Source: Chryseobacterium sp. G0162
GTDB taxonomy: Bacteria > Bacteroidota > Bacteroidia > Flavobacteriales > Weeksellaceae
Direction of reading: 5' to 3'
Assembly (NCBI RefSeq): GCF_003815715.1
Contig: NZ_CP033922.1
Coordinates: 2,831,001-2,895,000 of the forward strand
Length of the DNA stretch: 64,000 nt
Shown piece by piece: positions 17,719 through 25,921 of the stretch (position 1 is its first letter; every line of letters starts with the position of its first letter). The notes under the pieces were generated by a model. That model saw nothing but the letters and a program-made list of their open reading frames with translations. It did not search any database and was not told the DNA's origin. The position numbers were made by a program, and so were the translations under genes.

Positions 17719-18987
17719 TTAAATATTATGAAGCTTCCTTTCGTAAAAAATAGAAATGGCTACGGTGACAAGATAAAATAAAAATAAGAATACAAGCTCT
17801 TTGGCAATCCCGCCGATTCCACTGTTTCTTAAAATAATATCATAATATGCGTTCAATCCCCAGTTCATAGGAGAGAACTTGGCTACAGTTTGCATAAATT
17901 CAGGCATTAAAAATACCGGAACCCAGATTCCTCCAATTGCGGCTAATACTACCACAGATGTAGCTCCAAAAGGTGCTGATTGTTCCTGAGTGTCTGCAAT
18001 GGTTCCCAGCAATACTCCAAATCCAATAGCTGCAAGTCCTGCAAATAAGGTTACCGTGACAAGCTGAAACATTTTTCCGGATACATCAAACGCCGGAAGA
18101 TCCATATAGGGGAAAAGATAGATCCCTACAGCCACCATCAGTAAGAACTGAATAAGACAGATAATAAGATAGGTAAATGTCTTTCCTAAGATATGAACGA
18201 AGTAAGGAGTAGGGCTTATTCTCGCTCTTACGCTTGTTCCCTGGCTTTTTTCTTTTACAAGATTGATGGATAAAGGGACTACGATGAAAAAGATAGCAAA
18301 AAGCGTCCAGGCAGGGACGTTGTGCTGAACAGAATTCGGTATAACGTCCATTTCTCCTTTTTTAGGAGTGATTTCTTTGAAACTGATGAGGTTTTTATTT
18401 TCCTCAAGGTTTTCCGTTGTTCCCAACTGATCCTGGAAAGCTTTATAGATTTTTTTATTCTCGATCTCAAAAACCATTTTGTTCACTGAGTTCATCACTG
18501 AGTTTTTGAATCCTGCATTGGTCGCCGGGTCAAAATACAAATGAATCTCTTTGGTTTTCGGAGTTTCTATTTTCGTTTTTGCAGAATCACCTTCCAATCC
18601 AAATGAACTTACAATCGCCTGAACTTTTGAATCGATATTGGAATTTAAATCTTTCGTAAGATCTTCAGGGATAACGATAGCCATCTGGTAGTCTCCAGAA
18701 AATACCGCATCTTGTGCTGATTTTTCATTGAAATTCATTAGCAGCTGGAATGTTTTACTGTTTTCCAGTTCGCCTTTTATATTTTTGGAAACCTCGGATT
18801 TATCATTGTCAATGAAAATGATTGGAATCTTAGAACCTTCAAGGTTTTTAAAGGTAGAATCCTGAATCAGGGTAATGGTTACAATCAAAAGTAACGGCAT
18901 GACAAAAATAATGACAATTCCTCCGATATCTCTTTTCAGGAGAAGAATTTCTTTAATAAAACTTCTCCACAGTTTATACAACAACAT
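17719..18987 (-). CDS. ABC-2 type transporter permease
   Basis: A 422-residue permease. One N-terminal membrane helix (about residues 20-42, IGGIVIIFVMPLLLIVTITL) is followed by a large extracytoplasmic loop and then five hydrophobic segments from about residue 225. This is the YhgE/ABC-2 (DrrB-like) layout. The start overlaps the ATPase gene by 14 bases. With that ATPase it should form an exporter, plausibly moving a pigment intermediate or lipid across the inner membrane; substrate inferred from context. Confidence 0.9.
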   Translation of the reverse strand: MLLYKLWRSFIKEILLLKRDIGGIVIIFVMPLLLIVTITLIQDSTFKNLEGSKIPIIFIDNDKSEVSKNIKGELENSKTFQLLMNFNEKSAQDAVFSGDYQMAIVIPEDLTKDLNSNIDSKVQAIVSSFGLEGDSAKTKIETPKTKEIHLYFDPATNAGFKNSVMNSVNKMVFEIENKKIYKAFQDQLGTTENLEENKNLISFKEITPKKGEMDVIPNSVQHNVPAWTLFAIFFIVVPLSINLVKEKSQGTSVRARISPTPYFVHILGKTFTYLIICLIQFLLMVAVGIYLFPYMDLPAFDVSGKMFQLVTVTLFAGLAAIGFGVLLGTIADTQEQSAPFGATSVVVLAAIGGIWVPVFLMPEFMQTVAKFSPMNWGLNAYYDIILRNSGIGGIAKELVFLFLFYLVTVAISIFYERKLHNI

Positions 18988-19732
18988 CTCTTAATTCTTT
19001 TCCGGTTAATGAAATGAAAACATCTTCAAGGTTTTCTGCATGGGCAATTTGTGAAACTAGTTCTTCAGGAGTTCCCACGGCATGAATTCTCCCTCTGTCA
19101 ATAATAGCAATCTTGGTACAGAATTCTTCTGCTTCAGAAAGATGGTGGGAAGTATAGATGATGCATGTCCCGTTTTTATTCAGTTCTAAAAGGAAATCAA
19201 TGATTACTTTTTTAGACTGTACATCTACTCCCACGGTAGGTTCATCTAAAAATAAAACTTTCGGATTGTGAAGAGTTCCGGCAATGAGGTTGCAACGGCG
19301 TTTCATTCCTCCAGAGAACTGTCCGACCTGTTTATTGGCAAATTTTGAAAGTCCCATAATTTCCAGGGAATCATCAATGGCCTTGGTAAGTTGCTTATGT
19401 TTTAAACCATATAAACTTCCGAAAAACATTAAATTTTCTTTGGCTGTCAGGGTGGGATAAAGAGCATATTCCTGAGGAACAATTCCTGTGATCTGTCTGA
19501 TCTTAAAACTGTCTTTTTGTGGAGACAGCCCGTTGATTGTGAATTGTCCTGAAGTAGGCTTAATTAATCCCGAAAGCATGGAAATCAAAGTGGTTTTCCC
19601 TGCTCCGTTGGGTCCAAGAATTCCATAGATCTCATTTTTGTCGATATTCAAAGAGATATCATTCACAGAAAATTCGTCGGAATTTTTGTATTTTTTATAT
19701 AGATTTTTAATCTCAATCATATTCTCTGCCAT
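18974..19732 (-). CDS. ABC transporter ATP-binding protein
   Basis: 252 residues. Walker A is GPNGAGKTT, the signature motif is QFSGGMKRR, and Walker B is VLFLDEPTVGVD with a following switch His in YTSHHLSEAE. It is of the ABC-2 exporter (DrrA/CcmA) type and pairs with the permease it overlaps by 14 bases. The start lies 1 base after the BtrH-like gene. Confidence 0.94.
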   Translation of the reverse strand: MAENMIEIKNLYKKYKNSDEFSVNDISLNIDKNEIYGILGPNGAGKTTLISMLSGLIKPTSGQFTINGLSPQKDSFKIRQITGIVPQEYALYPTLTAKENLMFFGSLYGLKHKQLTKAIDDSLEIMGLSKFANKQVGQFSGGMKRRCNLIAGTLHNPKVLFLDEPTVGVDVQSKKVIIDFLLELNKNGTCIIYTSHHLSEAEEFCTKIAIIDRGRIHAVGTPEELVSQIAHAENLEDVFISLTGKELRDVVV

Positions 19733-19733
19733 A

Positions 19734-20729
19734 TCAGATCGCTTTTCTCAGTTTTTTATAGAAAGCTTCTTCTAAATCTGCAATATGAAGCATTGTCTTC
19801 GATAATTCGTTGTAAATATTGCTTTTAGAGTTTCTATTTTTATACACTCTGGCGATATCTACCGCAAAATCTCTCCAAAGATCACCAATAGAAGTGATTT
19901 CTTTTGAAAGCTCTTTTAGTTCGTCATTTTTAAGGATAACAGCTGCCTCCTGAAGAAATGCTCCATAAATAAACCTGAATCCGCCACCTCCTGTTCCGAT
20001 TTCTTCCTGCATTCTGATCAATTGACCCAGATAATGGTTGGTTACTTTTGTTCCTTTCTTTTCTGCCCATTTCGGGATACTTTTTGCCACCCATCTCATG
20101 GCTTTTACCCCAATCAATGGTACCGGAGCCAGCATATTTTTGCAGGTGTCTTTGATTCCTTTTTTTATAGCTTCTTCCAGATGAACATCTTCTGGGATAT
20201 AAATAGGATAGTACATGTGTCCTTTTGGAGGAAGCGCTCCCTTAGCATATCTTACTTTTTCCAGTTCTGCTTCCGTAAGGGTTGTGGTATAATCCATCAC
20301 CGGATCACTGATAAGGAATTTTCCATCTTCTTTACCATATACAACAAGATTATGGGCATTAAAATGGAATTTATATTCTTCAGGGAAATAGGTGAGGTTG
20401 AAAACACCTACCTGAAGTCCTGTAGGTATATTTTGTTCTAAGTTTCTTTCCAATGCTTTTTGGGCATCCAGAGGATTGGAGAATTTCTCTCTTTTGATTT
20501 TAATTCCTAATCTTTTCGCTGCTTTACTGAAAATAGCACCCGGCATCGGACGATAGCTGAAGCCCGGAGCAAAATTCACCTTTAAAAAGGGAAGGTAGAC
20601 AAAAAATAATCCTGAACCGATCCCGAAAATCATAGGTTCACTTAATTTTAGTCCTCTGTTAAGCAGTAGATTAGAAGCAACACCGTTTTCGCAATGCGCA
20701 GTCTGATGGTGTTCAAAGTTTAATTTCAT
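19734..20729 (-). CDS. BtrH N-terminal domain / DUF4872-like protein
   Basis: A 331-residue protein. The N-terminal half has a papain-like BtrH pattern: a Cys in HCENGVASNLLL (residue about 13) and a His in FHFNAHNLVVYG (about 127), followed by an Asp in LISDPVMDY. BtrH of butirosin synthesis transfers an acyl group from ACP to an amine. The C-terminal half is helical and resembles DUF4872. In this operon, with ACPs and an exporter, an ACP-linked acyl transfer or processing role is plausible. Both domain names are from memory of sequence patterns. Confidence 0.75.
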   Translation of the reverse strand: MKLNFEHHQTAHCENGVASNLLLNRGLKLSEPMIFGIGSGLFFVYLPFLKVNFAPGFSYRPMPGAIFSKAAKRLGIKIKREKFSNPLDAQKALERNLEQNIPTGLQVGVFNLTYFPEEYKFHFNAHNLVVYGKEDGKFLISDPVMDYTTTLTEAELEKVRYAKGALPPKGHMYYPIYIPEDVHLEEAIKKGIKDTCKNMLAPVPLIGVKAMRWVAKSIPKWAEKKGTKVTNHYLGQLIRMQEEIGTGGGGFRFIYGAFLQEAAVILKNDELKELSKEITSIGDLWRDFAVDIARVYKNRNSKSNIYNELSKTMLHIADLEEAFYKKLRKAI

Positions 20730-20781
20730 TTGCAGTTTATATCTTTTTCATAGGTAAATAAAATGGAACGAATCACTTTAT

Positions 20782-21186
20782 TTATTTCCCGTCGAAGTTT
20801 TTTAGTTCATTGACTGAAATTCCAAATGCATCGGCATATTTTTTCAGCGCAGTTTCACTCAGTGTTTTAAATACGTTGGGCTTAAAATGTCTTTTTACCC
20901 TCCATTGCCACATTCCTACATAAGAGGCCAGTACTCCTAAGTCCATTTTATTAAATTCCATAAAATAAACGATAGGGCTTACTGTATTATTGGCAACGTT
21001 TTGCTTTGCTTCTTCAATTCTTTCATAGATCAATTCCATAGATTCATCCAAAGCAGCCTTTTTTGCATCCCAGCCCGTACTGTTTGCGGTGGTGTAATTA
21101 TCATTTTCATCCGTTACATACAATACTTCTGTCATGTTGGCGGATTTCAGATTACTTTCGTCTTGAGGCAGGTTTTGTTTTTTCAT
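20782..21186 (-). CDS. conserved protein of unknown function heading the operon
   Basis: 134 residues with no signal peptide or membrane segment. A mostly helical C-terminus contains WQWRVKRHFKPNVFKTLSE and ISVNELKNF. No enzyme motif was recognised. As the first gene of the long - strand pigment operon, 52 bases before the BtrH-like gene, it could be a regulator or small scaffold; neither can be shown here. Confidence 0.75.
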   Translation of the reverse strand: MKKQNLPQDESNLKSANMTEVLYVTDENDNYTTANSTGWDAKKAALDESMELIYERIEEAKQNVANNTVSPIVYFMEFNKMDLGVLASYVGMWQWRVKRHFKPNVFKTLSETALKKYADAFGISVNELKNFDGK

Positions 21187-21610
21187 CTGAATAATGTTTA
21201 ATTTTTTTTAGGTTCCGGATGAAATAGGATTCATCTGTTTTTGATTATTTTAATCAGGTGGCTAAAATAGTGAAAATACATAATATGAAAATTATACCTG
21301 ATTTGATTATAAGATTACTTTGAAATAAAGGTTGTATGAAGTTTTTATTCAAAATTTAATGATAGAACTGATTGCCGTTTTTCTTCGTTTTAATGAAGGG
21401 TGAAATCGTTTTGTAATCTCACATATTGAGAAAAATATTTGTTTTTTTCTGTTTTTACGGTAAGGATGTTTAACTAATAGGATGTAATGAAATCTTAAGA
21501 AATACTGTTAATACTTATGAAGGATGTTTATAATTAGGTAAACTGTAACAAGTACCTCATATCATAAGACTAATGGATTAGAAATTTGAATATAAAATTA
21601 AATAACCACT
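21187..21610. other. 424-base divergent intergenic region
   Basis: Separates the - strand pigment operon from the + strand M16 peptidase gene, so both promoters must lie here. I scanned both strands for TAnnTTTG boxes and found no good match; partial words such as TTACTTTGA (near 21315) are one base off. No gene, RNA or clear repeat was seen. Confidence 0.6.
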
Positions 21611-24523
21611 ATGAAGAAATTTTTTATTTCTGTTTCGCTTTTCTGTATGCTTAGTGCTATGGCTCAGAAATTCGATACTCAAAAACTAACAGATGCCCAG
21701 GGCTATACTTATGAAACAGTAAAGAACGACCAGGCAGGGGTAAGAGTATATACCCTAAAAAACGGATTAAAGGTTTATCTGGCAAAAAATGAAGATGCTC
21801 CGAGAATCCAGACTTATATTCCGGTAAGAACGGGATCCAATAATGATCCGAGTGATAATACGGGATTGGCCCACTACTTAGAGCATATGGTTTTCAAAGG
21901 AACTTCCCACTTGGGAACTCAGGATTGGGCAAAGGAAAAAGCCTTATTACAACAGATCTCTGATCTTTATGAGCAGCATAAAGCTGAAAAAGATCCGGCA
22001 AAGAAAAAAGAGCTTTACAAAAAGATTGATGAGGTTTCCCAGGAGGCTTCAAAATTTGCGATTGCGAATGAATATGATAAAGCTATTTCTTCACTGGGAG
22101 CTACGGGAACAAATGCTCATACCTGGCTGGATGAAACCGTTTACAAAAACAATATTCCATCGAATGAACTTGAAAAATGGTTAAGGGTTGAAAAAGAACG
22201 TTTTTCGGAATTAGTCCTTCGCCTTTTCCATACTGAATTGGAAGCAGTGTACGAAGAGTACAACAGAGCTCAGGATAACGACGGCCGTTTGGTAAACTAT
22301 GCATTAATGGAAGCTCTTTTTCCAAAGCATCCGAACGGACAGCAAACGACTATCGGTACTTCTGAGCATTTGAAAAGCCCTTCAATGGTAGCCATCCACA
22401 AGTATTTTGATACTTATTATGTACCTAATAATATGGCGGTTGTACTGGTTGGAGATCTTGATTTTGACAAAACTATAAAATTAGTTGACCAATATTTCGG
22501 GGCTTTCAAATACAAGGAGCTTCCAATGAAAAAGATGGTCACAGAGGAGCCAATGACTCAGATTGTTTCCAGAACTGTAAAAAGCCCATCTACGCCAAGA
22601 ATGACCATGGCATGGAGAACAGATTCTTATGGAAGCCAGGAGGCTAGACTGGCAGATGTTGTTGCGGAGATTTTAAGCAACAGAGGTGATGCCGGTTTAA
22701 TTGATCTTAATATTAATCAAAAGCAGAAAACGTTAGGTGCCGGGGCGTACGAATCTCCATTCAAAATGTATGGAACATTCGGATTAGTCGTGACTCCTAA
22801 GGATGGTCAAAGTTTTGATGAGGCTAAGAAATTATTACTGGATCAGCTTGATTTGGTTAAAAAAGGTCAATTCCCAGACTGGATGCTGAAAGCTATTGTC
22901 AATGACAAAAAGGTTCAGCGTATGAAAGGTTGGGAAACCGCTGATGGATTGGCTACTGAGCTTTATGATTCTTATATTAAAGGAAGAACGTGGGAACAGG
23001 AGTTAGATGAGATCAACCAGTATGAAAAGATCACTAAAGCTGATGTGGTGAAATTTGCAAATGATTTCTTTAAGGATAACTATGTAGTAGTTTACAAAGA
23101 AAAAGGAGTGAATGATAAGCTTGTTCGTGTAGAAAACCCAGGAATTACTCCTATTAAGCTGAACAGAGAGGCTCAATCACCTTTCCTTAAAGATATTTTA
23201 AATACTAAGGTTACTGAGATCAAACCAGAATTCATCGATTATAAAACAGCAATTCAGACTTCAAAAGTAAAAGATAAAACGGTAAGCTTTGTAAAGAATA
23301 AATACAATGAGATTGCCCAGGTAAGTTACGTTTTTCCTTTCGGAACAGATCATGATAAGGAGCTTTCGTTAGCGGGAACTCTTTTCGAATACCTTGGAAC
23401 AGATAAATATACTCCGGAGCAATTGAAGGAAGAGTTCTATAAGCTAGGAATCTCTTATAGTTTCAGAACCTCTAATGACCAAACTACTGTTACTTTATCA
23501 GGACTTGAAAGTAATATGAAGAAAGGAGTGGAACTAATGAATCACTGGATGACCAACGTAAAAGCGGATAAAGCTATTTACAGTCAAACTGTAAAAACAA
23601 TTCTTGAAGCGAGAGAAGTCGCTAAAAAGGATAAAGTAAGAATTATGGGTGCTCTTTCCAACTATGCAAAATATGGGAAAGACTCAAGAATGACGGATGT
23701 TATTTCTAAAGCCCGCCTTGAAAGTATTGATGCTGCAGAATTAATGAAAAAGGTAAAAACACTGAACCAATATCCTTATCAGATATTGCTTTACGGGCAA
23801 GACCAGGCAGGTATGGAGAGTGCTGTAAAACCTTATATTACTAATGTAAGTCTGCAACCGGCAAAAGCTAAGGAATATGCAGAACCTGCCACAACAGGGA
23901 ATGTATATTTCACCAATTATGACATGGTACAGATGGAAATGGCTAAAGTAGCGAAAGGAAGTCCTGTAAACCTGAGTAACTTCGGTAAAGCCAATGTTTT
24001 CAATGAGTATTTCGGAAGAGGATTATCTTCTATCGTTTTCCAGGAAATCAGAGAAAGTAAGTCTTTAGCTTATTCTGCGTATGTTTCTTATGCCAATGCT
24101 TCAGAAAAAGGACATGCTAACTATATTACCAATTATATTGGAACGCAGTCTAACAAACTTCCTTTAGCTGTAAATGCAATGAGTGAGCTAATGGCTGAAT
24201 TACCACAAATTCCAACGCAGTTTGAAAATGCAAGAGGTTCAGCATTGAAGCAGATTGCCTCTAACAGAATCAACAGAACTAATATTTTCTTTAGCCAGTT
24301 AGCTTTGAAAAAATTAGGAGTTGATTATGACCTAAGAAAAGATACGTATGCTGAGATTCAGGGATTGACATTACCTCAGTTGACAGGATTCTACAATACA
24401 GAAGTGAAACCTGTACAATATAATACCGCAATTATCGGTAAGAAAGAAAACCTGAATATGGAATCTATCAATAAAATGGGACAATTCCAGGAGGTATCAC
24501 TTGAAGAGATCTTCGGATACTAA
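21611..24523 (+). CDS. M16 family metallopeptidase (pitrilysin-like)
   Basis: A 970-residue secreted or periplasmic peptidase. Signal peptide at residues 1-18 (ending SAMAQK). The inverted zinc motif HYLEH is at about residue 87, with the third ligand Glu in ELEAVYEEYNRA (about 210). An insertion of roughly 50 residues lies between these motifs. The second half (from about 540) repeats the M16 fold without a zinc motif, as usual in the family. It has its own spacers and a terminator, and interrupts the pigment locus without obvious functional linkage. Confidence 0.93.
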   Translation: MKKFFISVSLFCMLSAMAQKFDTQKLTDAQGYTYETVKNDQAGVRVYTLKNGLKVYLAKNEDAPRIQTYIPVRTGSNNDPSDNTGLAHYLEHMVFKGTSHLGTQDWAKEKALLQQISDLYEQHKAEKDPAKKKELYKKIDEVSQEASKFAIANEYDKAISSLGATGTNAHTWLDETVYKNNIPSNELEKWLRVEKERFSELVLRLFHTELEAVYEEYNRAQDNDGRLVNYALMEALFPKHPNGQQTTIGTSEHLKSPSMVAIHKYFDTYYVPNNMAVVLVGDLDFDKTIKLVDQYFGAFKYKELPMKKMVTEEPMTQIVSRTVKSPSTPRMTMAWRTDSYGSQEARLADVVAEILSNRGDAGLIDLNINQKQKTLGAGAYESPFKMYGTFGLVVTPKDGQSFDEAKKLLLDQLDLVKKGQFPDWMLKAIVNDKKVQRMKGWETADGLATELYDSYIKGRTWEQELDEINQYEKITKADVVKFANDFFKDNYVVVYKEKGVNDKLVRVENPGITPIKLNREAQSPFLKDILNTKVTEIKPEFIDYKTAIQTSKVKDKTVSFVKNKYNEIAQVSYVFPFGTDHDKELSLAGTLFEYLGTDKYTPEQLKEEFYKLGISYSFRTSNDQTTVTLSGLESNMKKGVELMNHWMTNVKADKAIYSQTVKTILEAREVAKKDKVRIMGALSNYAKYGKDSRMTDVISKARLESIDAAELMKKVKTLNQYPYQILLYGQDQAGMESAVKPYITNVSLQPAKAKEYAEPATTGNVYFTNYDMVQMEMAKVAKGSPVNLSNFGKANVFNEYFGRGLSSIVFQEIRESKSLAYSAYVSYANASEKGHANYITNYIGTQSNKLPLAVNAMSELMAELPQIPTQFENARGSALKQIASNRINRTNIFFSQLALKKLGVDYDLRKDTYAEIQGLTLPQLTGFYNTEVKPVQYNTAIIGKKENLNMESINKMGQFQEVSLEEIFGY

Positions 24524-24545
24524 TATTTTAGTTTTAATAATAGGT

Positions 24546-24575
24546 AAAGTGGAGCAGAAATGTTCCACTTTTTTG
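24546..24575 (+). terminator. intrinsic terminator of the M16 gene
   Basis: AAGTGGA (24547-24553) pairs with TCCACTT (24564-24570) and is followed by TTTT. Confidence 0.75.
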
Positions 24576-24624
24576 TTTGAATAAGGTATTTGTCTGATAG
24601 TGAATGTTTCACAGATTTGTAGAA

Positions 24625-24640
24625 TGTTTCACGTGAAATA
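24625..24640. promoter_or_regulatory. candidate parS (ParB-binding) site
   Basis: TGTTTCACGTGAAATA matches the widely conserved parS sequence TGTTTCACGTGAAACA at 15 of 16 positions, with the 12-base core TTTCACGTGAAA a perfect palindrome. The half-site word AATGTTTCAC also occurs 20 bases upstream (24603-24612), two helical turns away. It lies in a non-coding spacer. ParB binding itself is inferred. Confidence 0.6.
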
Positions 24641-24766
24641 TGACGTTTTTTAAACACAAATGTCACCCATAACTCCACAAATAGTCACAATGATTTATGG
24701 GTCTTTTAAAGGATTGTATTTTTTAGCGCAAGAGTTCGCAAAGGATCATTCATTATGGGGATTTTT

Positions 24767-24949
24767 GATCGCAAAGGCGTTTCACTCAGCAAGAGAAGCC
24801 TTGGATAAATTTATTGGGTTTTAATTCAATAGAGGTGGGCTTTAGCCCGCCTAAATAAAAAGATAAAATTCATTTGGCTTTAGCCAAAACCTAATTGTTT
24901 TATAGGTAACAACCCTCAGTCAAAAATAATCAGTGCTTCCTTTGCGATC
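24767..24949. repeat. MITE-like element with two GGCTTTAGCC hairpins
   Basis: The ends are perfect 11-base inverted repeats: GATCGCAAAGG (24767-24777) and CCTTTGCGATC (24939-24949). Inside are two hairpins sharing the core GGCTTTAGCC: GGTGGGCTTTAGCCCGCC (24834-24851) and TTTGGCTTTAGCCAAA (24873-24888). A further related end word, TTCGCAAAGGATC, lies at 24735-24747. No coding capacity. No target-site duplication was evident. Confidence 0.5.
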
Positions 24950-24992
24950 ATAGTATTAAAAGTAATAAAGAATATATCAATCCTTGTAAAAC

Positions 24993-25022
24993 AAAAAAGC
25001 TGCACAAAATGTACAGCTTTTA
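24993..25022. terminator. bidirectional terminator
   Basis: AAAAGCTG and CAGCTTTT form the arms of a hairpin whose inner ACA/TGT bases can also pair. There is an A run on the left and a T run on the right, so it can stop transcription from both sides. It ends the DAR operon on the - strand. Confidence 0.75.
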
Positions 25023-25040
25023 TAGTCTTTTTCTTTCTTT

Positions 25041-25484
25041 TTACGATTTTACCTCCTGAATAAACAGGTTAATCTCTGCTCTGATCAACAATTCTTCTTT
25101 GTTGAAGGTCTCGCAGAAGATGTGGCAGATATTTTCAAACTGGGAAATCAACGATGCTTTTGAAATGATTTTGTCATTTACTTTGGGAAGTCCGAATATC
25201 TCAATCTTTTTGATATTGGTGATAAAGCCTATCACTTTGGTATCTGCTTCCGGATTTTCGAAGAAGCTTTGTCCAAGGATAGATGAGCAGGTTTGGGCCA
25301 GATTTTCAATTAAGCCGGCTTCTACAAATTCATTGTTATGAACAAAGATATTGTTTTCTTTTATTTCAAAGGAAGTCACTACTTTTTCCTTGGTCAGTTC
25401 CAGGATATAGTCTGCCATCAGCATTGGCTCGCGATGCGGTAAAAAGTGGTGTATATTGATGATATTTTCTTCCCTGATCTCCAT
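25041..25484 (-). CDS. hotdog dehydratase-like protein (FabA/ApeP type)
   Basis: A 147-residue hotdog fold protein. FLPHREPMLMADYI near the N-terminus and EAGLIENLAQTCSS in the central helix fit the FabA/FabZ-like dehydratases seen in aryl-polyene and DAR clusters. It is the last gene of the dar operon and is homologous in layout to the gene just upstream. It probably acts on a 3-hydroxyacyl-ACP, but the active-site pair is not fully clear. Confidence 0.75.
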   Translation of the reverse strand: MEIREENIINIHHFLPHREPMLMADYILELTKEKVVTSFEIKENNIFVHNNEFVEAGLIENLAQTCSSILGQSFFENPEADTKVIGFITNIKKIEIFGLPKVNDKIISKASLISQFENICHIFCETFNKEELLIRAEINLFIQEVKS

Positions 25485-25489
25485 TAAAA

Positions 25490-25921
25490 TTATTTTACAG
25501 CGGTTTTCATTTGAGATTTTGCAATCACTTCACCATTTAATTTAGTAATGATGTCTACAAGTGTTACTCCCATTACTTCATTGAGGATGGTTACTTCAGA
25601 TTTCAGTTGATCTCCAATTTTAGGTAATATTGCGGCTTCAAAAGATTTGATGGCTCCAATGTATCCGGTAGGAGCATCTTTTCCAAGCAAATGATACTTG
25701 TACCCTGTATGAAGAGCTACACTTTGTGCCTGATGTTCAATCAATCCAGAAGCCTGAAAAAATCCATCCTGAATGAATAGGTTGTCTTCCTTTACTTCAA
25801 ATCCGGAAATAAGGTGGCTTTCAGAATATTCTGATAGCTCATGTACCATAACAAATGGTGCACGCTGTGGAATAAGGCTTTCTACAAAACCCTGATCGGA
25901 TGTGGGGAGTCTGTTTTCCAT
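25490..25921 (-). CDS. second hotdog dehydratase-like protein
   Basis: About 143 residues from the ATG at 25921, which overlaps the darB stop by one base (TAATG); a longer start at 25945 is less likely. LIPQRAPFVMVHELSEY and ASGLIEHQAQSVAL match the same pattern as its downstream neighbour (FLPHREPMLMADYI and EAGLIENLAQT), so the two are tandem paralogues. The His present in the neighbour's LPHREP is Gln here, which may mean a different or lost activity. They could work as a heterodimer. Confidence 0.75.
   Translation of the reverse strand: MENRLPTSDQGFVESLIPQRAPFVMVHELSEYSESHLISGFEVKEDNLFIQDGFFQASGLIEHQAQSVALHTGYKYHLLGKDAPTGYIGAIKSFEAAILPKIGDQLKSEVTILNEVMGVTLVDIITKLNGEVIAKSQMKTAVK

Larger units (their letters stand above)
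24524..25040. other. 517-base intergenic region with parS-like site and repeats
   Basis: No coding gene seen. It holds, from left to right, a terminator for the M16 gene, a parS-like palindrome, a MITE-like element with two internal hairpins, and a bidirectional terminator. Each is listed separately. Confidence 0.7.

Noticed and set aside
24834..24888. GGCTTTAGCC hairpins as terminators of the M16 gene
   Set aside because: No T run follows, and a proper terminator already lies at 24546-24575; they fit better as parts of a repeat element.
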